Under the pieces are notes generated by a model. The model did no database searches. It was not told where the DNA came from and saw nothing but the letters and a program-made list of their open reading frames with translations. 64,000 nt of DNA, from contig OZ025853.1 in NCBI GenBank assembly GCA_964019425.1, positions 606,227-670,226 on the forward strand, read 5' to 3'. This stretch comes from Flectonema sp. DT1601. Lineage: Eukaryota > Euglenozoa > Diplonemea > Diplonemida > Diplonemidae. Positions 49,701-61,700 of this stretch are shown here, one piece after another. A program made the translations under genes and the position numbers. How positions within the stretch are numbered: the first letter of the stretch is position 1; every line of letters begins with the position of its first letter.

Positions 49701-52700
49701 GGAAAAAGTAAGCAGCTAAAATTTGCTTGCGGGAAGAAAATAAGCAGCTAAAATTTGCTTGCGGGAAGAAAATAAGCAGCTAAAATTTGCTTGCGGGAAG
49801 AAAATAAGCTAAAATTTGCTTGCGGGGAAAAAGTAAGCAGCTAAAATTTGCTTGCGGGAAGCTAAAATTTGCTTGCGGGAAGAAAATAGGCTAAAATTTG
49901 CTTGCGGGAAGAAAATAAGCTAAAATTTGCTTGCGGGAAGAAAATAAGCAGCTAAAATTTGCTTGCGGGGAAAAAGTAAGCAGCTAAAATTTGCTTGCGG
50001 GAAGAAAATAAGCAGCTAAAATTTGCTTGCGGGAAGAAAATAAGCTAAAATTTGCTTGCGGGAAGAAAATAAGCAGCTAAAATTTGCTTGCGGGGAAAAA
50101 GTAAGCAGCTAAAATTTGCTTGCGGGAAGAAAATAAGCAGCTAAAATTTGCTTGCGGGAAGAAAATAAGCTAAAATTTGCTTGCGGGAAGAAAATAAGCT
50201 AAAATTTGCTTGCGGGGAAAAAGTAAGCAGCTAAAATTTGCTTGCGGGAAGAAAATAAGCAGCTAAAATTTGCTTGCGGGAAGAAAATAAGCTAAAATTT
50301 GCTTGCGGGGAAAAAGTAAGCAGCTAAAATTTGCTTGCGGGAAGAAAATAAGCAGCTAAAATTTGCTTGCGGGAAGAAAATAAGCTAAAATTTGCTTGCG
50401 GGAAGAAAATAAGCTAAAATTTGCTTGCGGGGAAAAAGTAAGCAGCTAAAATTTGCTTGCGGGAAGAAAATAAGCAGCTAAAATTTGCTTGCGGGAAGAA
50501 AATAAGCAGCTAAAATTTGCTTGCGGGAAGAAAATAAGCTAAAATTTGCTTGCGGGGAAAAAGTAAGCAGCTAAAATTTGCTTGCGGGAAGAAAATAAGC
50601 AGCTAAAATTTGCTTGCGGGAAGAAAATAAGCTAAAATTTGCTTGCGGGAAGAAAATAAGCAGCTAAAATTTGCTTGCGGGAAGAAAATAAGCAGCTAAA
50701 ATTTGCTTGCGGGGAAAAAGTAAGCAGCTAAAATTTGCTTGCGGGAAGAAAATAAGCAGCTAAAATTTGCTTGCGGGAAGAAAATAAGCTAAAATTTGCT
50801 TGCGGGGAAAAAGTAAGCAGCTAAAATTTGCTTGCGGGAAGAAAATAAGCAGCTAAAATTTGCTTGCGGGAAGAAAATAAGCAGCTAAAATTTGCTTGCG
50901 GGAAGAAAATAAGCTAAAATTTGCTTGCGGGGAAAAAGTAAGCAGCTAAAATTTGCTTGCGGGAAGAAAATAAGCAGCTAAAATTTGCTTGCGGGAAGAA
51001 AATAAGCTAAAATTTGCTTGCGGGGAAAAAGTAAGCAGCTAAAATTTGCTTGCGGGAAGAAAATAAGCAGCTAAAATTTGCTTGCGGGGAAAAAGTAAGC
51101 AGCTAAAATTTGCTTGCGGGAAGAAAATAAGCAGCTAAAATTTGCTTGCGGGAAGAAAATAAGCAGCTAAAATTTGCTTGCGGGGAAAAAGTAAGCAGCT
51201 AAAATTTGCTTGCGGGAAGAAAATAAGCAGCTAAAATTTGCTTGCGGGGAAAAAGTAAGCAGCTAAAATTTGCTTGCGGGAAGAAAATAAGCAGCTAAAA
51301 TTTGCTTGCGGGGAAAAAGTAAGCAGCTAAAATTTGCTTGCGGGAAGAAAATAAGCAGCTAAAATTTGCTTGCGGGAAGAAAATAAGCAGCTAAAATTTG
51401 CTTGCGGGAAGAAAATAAGCTAAAATTTGCTTGCGGGAAGAAAATAAGCAGCAAAAATTTGCTTGCGGGGAAAAAGTAAGCAGCTAAAATTTGCTTGCGG
51501 GAAGAAAATAAGCAGCTAAAATTTGCTTGCGGGGAAAAAGTAAGCAGCTAAAATTTGCTTGCGGGAAGAAAATAAGCAGCTAAAATTTGCTTGCGGGAAG
51601 AAAATAAGCAGCTAAAATTTGCTTGCGGGAAGAAAATAAGCTAAAATTTGCTTGCGGGAAGAAAATAAGCAGCTAAAATTTGCTTGCGGGGAAAAAGTAA
51701 GCAGCTAAAATTTGCTTGCGGGAAGCTAAAATTTGCTTGCGGGAAGAAAATAGGCTAAAATTTGCTTGCGGGAAGAAAATAAGCTAAAATTTGCTTGCGG
51801 GAAGAAAATAAGCAGCTAAAATTTGCTTGCGGGGAAAAAGTAAGCAGCTAAAATTTGCTTGCGGGAAGAAAATAAGCAGCTAAAATTTGCTTGCGGGAAG
51901 AAAATAAGCTAAAATTTGCTTGCGGGAAGAAAATAAGCAGCTAAAATTTGCTTGCGGGGAAAAAGTAAGCAGCTAAAATTTGCTTGCGGGAAGAAAATAA
52001 GCAGCTAAAATTTGCTTGCGGGAAGAAAATAAGCAGCTAAAATTTGCTTGCGGGAAGAAAATAAGCTAAAATTTGCTTGCGGGGAAAAAGTAAGCAGCTA
52101 AAATTTGCTTGCGGGAAGAAAATAAGCAGCTAAAATTTGCTTGCGGGGAAAAAGTAAGCAGCTTAAATTTGCTTGCGGGAAGCTAAAATTTGCTTGCGGG
52201 AAGAAAATAAGCTAAAATTTGCTTGCGGGAAGAAAATAGGCTAAAATTTGCTTGCGGGAAGAAAATAAGCTAAAATTTGCTTGCGGGAAGAAAATAAGCA
52301 GCTAAAATTTGCTTGCGGGGAAAAAGTAAGCAGCTAAAATTTGCTTGCGGGAAGCTAAAATTTGCTTGCGGGAAGAAAATAAGCTAAAATTTTCTTGCGG
52401 GTAAAAAGTAAGCAGCTAAAATTTGCTTGCGGGAAGCTAAAATTTGCTTGCGGGAAGAAAATAGGCTAAAATTTGCTTGCGGGAAGAAAATAAGCAGCTA
52501 AAATTTGCTTGCGGGGAAAAAGTAAGCAGCTAAAATTTGCTTGCGGGAAGAAAATAAGCAGCTAAAATTTGCTTGCGGGAAGAAAATAAGCTAAAATTTG
52601 CTTGCGGGGAAAAAGTAAGCAGCTAAAATTTGCTTGCGGGAAGAAAATAAGCAGCTAAAATTTGCTTGCGGGAAGAAAATAAGCAGCTAAAATTTGCTTG

Positions 52701-55700
52701 CGGGGAAAAAGTAAGCAGCTAAAATTTGCTTGCGGGAAGAAAATAAGCAGCTAAAATTTGCTTGCGGGAAGAAAATAAGCTAAAATTTGCTTGCGGGGAA
52801 AAAGTAAGCAGCTAAAATTTGCTTGCGGGAAGAAAATAAGCAGCTAAAATTTGCTTGCGGGAAGAAAATAAGCAGCTAAAATTTGCTTGCGGGAAGAAAA
52901 TAAGCTAAAATTTGCTTGCGGGGAAAAAGTAAGCAGCTAAAATTTGCTTGCGGGAAGAAAATAAGCAGCTAAAATTTGCTTGCGGGGAAAAAGTAAGCAG
53001 CTTAAATTTGCTTGCGGGAAGCTAAAATTTGCTTGCGGGAAGAAAATAAGCTAAAATTTGCTTGCGGGAAGAAAATAGGCTAAAATTTGCTTGCGGGAAG
53101 AAAATAAGCTAAAATTTGCTTGCGGGAAGAAAATAAGCAGCTAAAATTTGCTTGCGGGGAAAAAGTAAGCAGCTAAAATTTGCTTGCGGGAAGCTAAAAT
53201 TTGCTTGCGGGAAGAAAATAAGCTAAAATTTTCTTGCGGGTAAAAAGTAAGCAGCTAAAATTTGCTTGCGGGAAGCTAAAATTTGCTTGCGGGAAGAAAA
53301 TAGGCTAAAATTTGCTTGCGGGAAGAAAATAAGCAGCTAAAATTTGCTTGCGGGGAAAAAGTAAGCAGCTAAAATTTGCTTGCGGGAAGAAAATAAGCAG
53401 CTAAAATTTGCTTGCGGGAAGAAAATAAGCTAAAATTTGCTTGCGGGGAAAAAGTAAGCAGCTAAAATTTGCTTGCGGGAAGAAAATAAGCAGCTAAAAT
53501 TTGCTTGCGGGAAGAAAATAAGCAGCTAAAATTTGCTTGCGGGGAAAAAGTAAGCAGCTAAAATTTGCTTGCGGGAAGAAAATAAGCAGCTAAAATTTGC
53601 TTGCGGGAAGAAAATAAGCTAAAATTTGCTTGCGGGGAAAAAGTAAGCAGCTAAAATTTGCTTGCGGGAAGAAAATAAGCAGCTAAAATTTGCTTGCGGG
53701 AAGAAAATAAGCAGCTAAAATTTGCTTGCGGGAAGAAAATAAGCTAAAATTTGCTTGCGGGGAAAAAGTAAGCAGCTAAAATTTGCTTGCGGGAAGAAAA
53801 TAAGCAGCTAAAATTTGCTTGCGGGAAGAAAATAAGCTAAAATTTGCTTGCGGGGAAAAAGTAAGCAGCTAAAATTTGCTTGCGGGAAGAAAATAAGCAG
53901 CTAAAATTTGCTTGCGGGGAAAAAGTAAGCAGCTAAAATTTGCTTGCGGGAAGAAAATAAGCAGCTAAAATTTGCTTGCGGGAAGAAAATAAGCAGCTAA
54001 AATTTGCTTGCGGGAAGCTAAAATTTGCTTGCGGGAAGAAAATAAGCTAAAATTTGCTTGCGGGGAAAAAGTAAGCAGCTAAAATTTGCTTGCGGGAAGC
54101 TAAAATTTGCTTGCGGGAAGAAAATAGGCTAAAATTTGCTTGCGGGAAGAAAATAAGCAGCTAAAATTTGCTTGCGGGAAGAAAATAAGCTAAAATTTGC
54201 TTGCGGGGAAAAAGTAAGCAGCTAAAATTTGCTTGCGGGAAGAAAATAAGCAGCTAAAATTTGCTTGCGGGAAGAAAATAAGCAGCTAAAATTTGCTTGC
54301 GGGAAGAAAATAAGCTAAAATTTGCTTGCGGGGAAAAAGTAAGCAGCTAAAATTTGCTTGCGGGAAGAAAATAAGCAGCTAAAATTTGCTTGCGGGAAGA
54401 AAATAAGCTAAAATTTGCTTGCGGGGAAAAAGTAAGCAGCTAAAATTTGCTTGCGGGAAGAAAATAAGCAGCTAAAATTTGCTTGCGGGGAAAAAGTAAG
54501 CAGCTAAAATTTGCTTGCGGGAAGAAAATAAGCAGCTAAAATTTGCTTGCGGGAAGAAAATAAGCAGCTAAAATTTGCTTGCGGGAAGAAAATAAGCTAA
54601 AATTTGCTTGCGGGGAAAAAGTAAGCAGCTAAAATTTGCTTGCGGGAAGAAAATAAGCAGCTAAAATTTGCTTGCGGGGAAAAAGTAAGCAGCTAAAATT
54701 TGCTTGCGGGAAGAAAATAAGCAGCTAAAATTTGCTTGCGGGGAAAAAGTAAGCAGCTAAAATTTGCTTGCGGGAAGAAAATAAGCAGCTAAAATTTGCT
54801 TGCGGGAAGAAAATAAGCAGCTAAAATTTGCTTGCGGGAAGAAAATAAGCTAAAATTTGCTTGCGGGGAAAAAGTAAGCAGCTAAAATTTGCTTGCGGGA
54901 AGCTAAAATTTGCTTGCGGGAAGAAAATAGGCTAAAATTTGCTTGCGGGAAGAAAATAAGCTAAAATTTCCTTGCGGGGAAAAAGTAAGCAGCTAAAATT
55001 TGCTTGCGGGAAGAAAATAAGCAGCTAAAATTTGCTTGCGGGGAAAAAGTAAGCAGCTAAAATTTGCTTGCGGGAAGAAAATAAGCTAAAATTTGCTTGC
55101 GGGGAAAAAGTAAGCAGCTAAAATTTGCTTGCGGGAAGCTAAAATTTGCTTGCGGGAAGAAAATAGGCTAAAATTTGCTTGCGGGAAGAAAATAAGCAGC
55201 TAAAATTTGCTTGCGGGAAGAAAATAAGCTAAAATTTGCTTGCGGGGAAAAAGTAAGCAGCTAAAATTTGCTTGCGGGAAGAAAATAAGCAGCTAAAATT
55301 TGCTTGCGGGAAGAAAATAAGCAGCTAAAATTTGCTTGCGGGAAGAAAATAAGCTAAAATTTGCTTGCGGGGAAAAAGTAAGCAGCTAAAATTTGCTTGC
55401 GGGAAGAAAATAAGCTAAAATTTGCTTGCGGGAAAAAAGTAAGCAGCTAAAATTTGCTTGCGGGAAGAAAATAAGCAGCTAAAATTTGCTTGCGGGAAGA
55501 AAATAAGCTAAAATTTGCTTGCGGGGAAAAAGTAAGCAGCTAAAATTTGCTTGCGGGAAGAAAATAAGCAGCTAAAATTTGCTTGCGGGGAAAAAGTAAG
55601 CAGCTAAAATTTGCTTGCGGGAAGAAAATAAGCAGCTAAAATTTGCTTGCGGGAAGAAAATAAGCAGCTAAAATTTGCTTGCGGGAAGAAAATAAGCTAA

Positions 55701-58700
55701 AATTTGCTTGCGGGGAAAAAGTAAGCAGCTAAAATTTGCTTGCGGGAAGAAAATAAGCAGCTAAAATTTGCTTGCGGGGAAAAAGTAAGCAGCTAAAATT
55801 TGCTTGCGGGAAGAAAATAAGCAGCTAAAATTTGCTTGCGGGGAAAAAGTAAGCAGCTAAAATTTGCTTGCGGGAAGAAAATAAGCAGCTAAAATTTGCT
55901 TGCGGGAAGAAAATAAGCAGCAAAAATTTGCTTGCGGGAAGAAAATAAGCTAAAATTTGCTTGCGGGGAAAAAGTAAGCAGCTAAAATTTGCTTGCGGGA
56001 AGCTAAAATTTGCTTGCGGGAAGAAAATAGGCTAAAATTTGCTTGCGGGAAGAAAATAAGCTAAAATTTGCTTGCGGGAAGAAAATAAGCAGCTAAAATT
56101 TGCTTGCGGGGAAAAAGTAAGCAGCTAAAATTTGCTTGCGGGAAGAAAATAAGCAGCTAAAATTTGCTTGCGGGAAGAAAATAAGCTAAAATTTGCTTGC
56201 GGGAAGAAAATAAGCTAAAATTTGCTTGCGGGAAGAAAATAAGCAGCTAAAATTTGCTTGCGGGGAAAAAGTAAGCAGCTAAAATTTGCTTGCGGGAAGA
56301 AAATAAGCAGCTAAAATTTGCTTGCGGGAAGAAAATAAGCTAAAATTTGCTTGCGGGAAGAAAATAAGCTAAAATTTGCTTGCGGGGAAAAAGTAAGCAG
56401 CTAAAATTTGCTTGCGGGAAGAAAATAAGCAGCTAAAATTTGCTTGCGGGAAGAAAATAAGCTAAAATTTGCTTGCGGGGAAAAAGTAAGCAGCTAAAAT
56501 TTGCTTGCGGGAAGAAAATAAGCAGCTAAAATTTGCTTGCGGGAAGAAAATAAGCAGCTAAAATTTGCTTGCGGGAAGAAAATAAGCTAAAATTTGCTTG
56601 CGGGGAAAAAGTAAGCAGCTAAAATTTGCTTGCGGGAAGAAAATAAGCAGCTAAAATTTGCTTGCGGGAAGAAAATAAGCAGCTAAAATTTGCTTGCGGG
56701 GAAAAAGTAAGCAGCTAAAATTTGCTTGCGGGAAGAAAATAAGCAGCTAAAATTTGCTTGCGGGAAGAAAATAGAGCTAAAATTTGCTTGCGGGAAGAAA
56801 ATAAGCAGCTAAAATTTGCTTGCGGGAAGAAAATAAGCTAAAATTTGCTTGCGGGAAGAAAATAAGCTAAAATTTGCTTGCGGGGAAAAAGTAAGCAGCT
56901 AAAATTTGCTTGCGGGAAGAAAATAAGCAGCTAAAATTTGCTTGCGGGAAGAAAATAAGCAGCTAAAATTTGCTTGCGGGGAAAAAGTAAGCAGCTAAAA
57001 TTTGCTTGCGGGAAGAAAATAAGCAGCTAAAATTTGCTTGCGGGAAGAAAATAAGCTAAAATTTGCTTGCGGGGAAAAAGTAAGCAGCTAAAATTTGCTT
57101 GCGGGAAGAAAATAAGCAGCTAAAATTTGCTTGCGGGAAGAAAATAAGCAGCTAAAATTTGCTTGCGGGAAGAAAATAAGCTAAAATTTGCTTGCGGGGA
57201 AAAAGTAAGCAGCTAAAATTTGCTTGCGGGAAGAAAATAAGCAGCTAAAATTTGCTTGCGGGAAGAAAATAAGCTAAAATTTGCTTGCGGGGAAAAAGTA
57301 AGCAGCTAAAATTTGCTTGCGGGAAGAAAATAAGCAGCTAAAATTTGCTTGCGGGAAGAAAATAAGCAGCTAAAATTTGCTTGCGGGAAGAAAATAAGCT
57401 AAAATTTGCTTGCGGGGAAAAAGTAAGCAGCTAAAATTTGCTTGCGGGAAGAAAATAAGCAGCTAAAATTTGCTTGCGGGGAAAAAGTAAGCAGCTAAAA
57501 TTTGCTTGCGGGAAGAAAATAAGCAGCTAAAATTTGCTTGCGGGGAAAAAGTAAGCAGCTAAAATTTGCTTGCGGGAAGAAAATAAGCAGCTAAAATTTG
57601 CTTGCGGGAAGAAAATAAGCAGCTAAAATTTGCTTGCGGGAAGAAAATAAGCAGCTAAAATTTGCTTGCGGGAAGAAAATAAGCTAAAATTTGCTTGCGG
57701 GGAAAAAGTAAGCAGCTAAAATTTGCTTGCGGGAAGAAAATAAGCAGCTAAAATTTGCTTGCGGGGAAAAAGTAAGCAGCTAAAATTTGCTTGCGGGAAG
57801 CTAAAATTTGCTTGCGGGAAGAAAATAAGCTAAAATTTGCTTGCGGGGAAAAAGTAAGCAGCTAAAATTTGCTTGCGGGAAGCTAAAATTTGCTTGCGGG
57901 AAGAAAATAGGCTAAAATTTGCTTGCGGGAAGAAAATAAGCAGCTAAAATTTGCTTGCGGGAAGAAAATAAGCTAAAATTTGCTTGCGGGGAAAAAGTAA
58001 GCAGCTAAAATTTGCTTGCGGGAAGAAAATAAGCAGCTAAAATTTGCTTGCGGGAAGAAAATAAGCAGCTAAAATTTGCTTGCGGGAAGAAAATAAGCTA
58101 AAATTTGCTTGCGGGGAAAAAGTAAGCAGCTAAAATTTGCTTGCGGGAAGAAAATAAGCTAAAATTTGCTTGCGGGGAAAAAGTAAGCAGCTAAAATTTG
58201 CTTGCGGGAAGAAAATAAGCAGCTAAAATTTGCTTGCGGGAAGAAAATAAGCTAAAATTTGCTTGCGGGGAAAAAGTAAGCAGCTAAAATTTGCTTGCGG
58301 GAAGAAAATAAGCAGCTAAAATTTGCTTGCGGGGAAAAAGTAAGCAGCTAAAATTTGCTTGCGGGAAGAAAATAAGCAGCTAAAATTTGCTTGCGGGAAG
58401 AAAATAAGCAGCTAAAATTTGCTTGCGGGAAGAAAATAAGCTAAAATTTGCTTGCGGGGAAAAAGTAAGCAGCTAAAATTTGCTTGCGGGAAGAAAATAA
58501 GCAGCTAAAATTTGCTTGCGGGGAAAAAGTAAGCAGCTAAAATTTGCTTGCGGGAAGAAAATAAGCAGCTAAAATTTGCTTGCGGGGAAAAAGTAAGCAG
58601 CTAAAATTTGCTTGCGGGAAGAAAATAAGCAGCTAAAATTTGCTTGCGGGAAGAAAATAAGCAGCAAAAATTTGCTTGCGGGAAGAAAATAAGCTAAAAT

Positions 58701-61700
58701 TTGCTTGCGGGGAAAAAGTAAGCAGCTAAAATTTGCTTGCGGGAAGCTAAAATTTGCTTGCGGGAAGAAAATAGGCTAAAATTTGCTTGCGGGAAGAAAA
58801 TAAGCTAAAATTTGCTTGCGGGAAGAAAATAAGCAGCTAAAATTTGCTTGCGGGAAGAAAATAAGCAGCTAAAATTTGCTTGCGGGAAGAAAATAAGCTA
58901 AAATTTGCTTGCGGGGAAAAAGTAAGCAGCTAAAATTTGCTTGCGGGAAGAAAATAAGCAGCTAAAATTTGCTTGCGGGAAGAAAATAAGCAGCTAAAAT
59001 TTGCTTGCGGGAAGAAAATAAGCTAAAATTTGCTTGCGGGGAAAAAGTAAGCAGCTAAAATTTGCTTGCGGGAAGAAAATAAGCAGCTAAAATTTGCTTG
59101 CGGGAAGAAAATAAGCTAAAATTTGCTTGCGGGGAAAAAGTAAGCAGCTAAAATTTGCTTGCGGGAAGAAAATAAGCAGCTAAAATTTGCTTGCGGGAAG
59201 AAAATAAGCAGCTAAAATTTGCTTGCGGGAAGAAAATAAGCTAAAATTTGCTTGCGGGGAAAAAGTAAGCAGCTAAAATTTGCTTGCGGGAAGAAAATAA
59301 GCAGCTAAAATTTGCTTGCGGGGAAAAAGTAAGCAGCTAAAATTTGCTTGCGGGAAGAAAATAAGCAGCTAAAATTTGCTTGCGGGAAGAAAATAAGCTA
59401 AAATTTGCTTGCGGGGAAAAAGTAAGCAGCTAAAATTTGCTTGCGGGAAGAAAATAAGCAGCTAAAATTTGCTTGCGGGGAAAAAGTAAGCAGCTAAAAT
59501 TTGCTTGCGGGAAGAAAATAAGCAGCTAAAATTTGCTTGCGGGAAGAAAATAAGCTAAAATTTGCTTGCGGGAAGAAAATAAGCAGCTAAAATTTGCTTG
59601 CGGGAAGAAAATAAGCAGCTAAAATTTGCTTGCGGGGAAAAAGTAAGCAGCTAAAATTTGCTTGCGGGAAGAAAATAAGCAGCTAAAATTTGCTTGCGGG
59701 AAGAAAATAAGCTAAAATTTGCTTGCGGGAAGAAAATAAGCTAAAATTTGCTTGCGGGGAAAAAGTAAGCAGCTAAAATTTGCTTGCGGGAAGAAAATAA
59801 GCAGCTAAAATTTGCTTGCGGGAAGAAAATAAGCTAAAATTTGCTTGCGGGAAGAAAATAAGCAGCTAAAATTTGCTTGCGGGAAGAAAATAAGCAGCTA
59901 AAATTTGCTTGCGGGGAAAAAGTAAGCAGCTAAAATTTGCTTGCGGGAAGAAAATAAGCAGCTAAAATTTGCTTGCGGGAAGAAAATAAGCTAAAATTTG
60001 CTTGCGGGAAGAAAATAAGCTAAAATTTGCTTGCGGGGAAAAAGTAAGCAGCTAAAATTTGCTTGCGGGAAGAAAATAAGCAGCTAAAATTTGCTTGCGG
60101 GAAGAAAATAAGCTAAAATTTGCTTGCGGGGAAAAAGTAAGCAGCTAAAATTTGCTTGCGGGAAGAAAATAAGCAGCTAAAATTTGCTTGCGGGAAGAAA
60201 ATAAGCTAAAATTTGCTTGCGGGAAGAAAATAAGCAGCTAAAATTTGCTTGCGGGAAGAAAATAAGCTAAAATTTGCTTGCGGGGAAAAAGTAAGCAGCT
60301 AAAATTTGCTTGCGGGAAGAAAATAAGCAGCTAAAATTTGCTTGCGGGAAGAAAATAAGCAGCTAAAATTTGCTTGCGGGAAGAAAATAAGCTAAAATTT
60401 GCTTGCGGGGAAAAAGTAAGCAGCTAAAATTTGCTTGCGGGAAGAAAATAAGCTAAAATTTGCTTGCGGGGAAAAAGTAAGCAGCTAAAATTTGCTTGCG
60501 GGAAGAAAATAAGCAGCTAAAATTTGCTTGCGGGAAGAAAATAAGCTAAAATTTGCTTGCGGGGAAAAAGTAAGCAGCTAAAATTTGCTTGCGGGAAGAA
60601 AATAAGCAGCTAAAATTTGCTTGCGGGGAAAAAGTAAGCAGCTAAAATTTGCTTGCGGGAAGAAAATAAGCAGCTAAAATTTGCTTGCGGGAAGAAAATA
60701 AGCAGCTAAAATTTGCTTGCGGGAAGAAAATAAGCTAAAATTTGCTTGCGGGGAAAAAGTAAGCAGCTAAAATTTGCTTGCGGGAAGAAAATAAGCAGCT
60801 AAAATTTGCTTGCGGGAAGAAAAGTAAGCAGCTAAAATTTGCTTGCGGGAAGAAAATAAGCAGCTAAAATTTGCTTGCGGGGAAAAAGTAAGCAGCTAAA
60901 ATTTGCTTGCGGGAAGAAAATAAGCAGCTAAAATTTGCTTGCGGGAAGAAAATAAGCAGCTAAAATTTGCTTGCGGGAAGAAAATAAGCTAAAATTTGCT
61001 TGCGGGGAAAAAGTAAGCAGCTAAAATTTGCTTGCGGGAAGCTAAAATTTGCTTGCGGGAAGAAAATAAGGCTAAAATTTGCTTGCGGGAAGAAAATAAG
61101 CCTAAAATTTGCTTGCGGGAAGAAAATAAGCAGCTAAAATTTGCTTGCGGGAAGAAAATAAGCAGCTAAAATTTGCTTGCGGGAAGAAAATAAGCTAAAA
61201 TTTGCTTGCGGGGAAAAAGTAAGCAGCTAAAATTTGCTTGCGGGAAGAAAATAAGCAGCTAAAATTTGCTTGCGGGAAGAAAATAAGCAGCTAAAATTTG
61301 CTTGCGGGAAGAAAATAAGCTAAAATTTGCTTGCGGGGAAAAAGTAAGCAGCTAAAATTTGCTTGCGGGAAGAAAATAAGCAGCTAAAATTTGCTTGCGG
61401 GAAGAAAATAAGCTAAAATTTGCTTGCGGGGAAAAAGTAAGCAGCTAAAATTTGCTTGCGGGAAGAAAATAAGCAGCTAAAATTTGCTTGCGGGAAGAAA
61501 ATAAGCAGCTAAAATTTGCTTGCGGGAAGAAAATAAGCTAAAATTTGCTTGCGGAGGAAAAAGTAAGCAGCTAAAATTTGCTTGCGGGAAGAAAATAAGC
61601 AGCTAAAATTTGCTTGCGGGGAAAAAGTAAGCAGCTAAAATTTGCTTGCGGGAAGAAAATAAGCAGCAAAATTTGCTTGCGGGAAGAAAATAAGCTAAAA

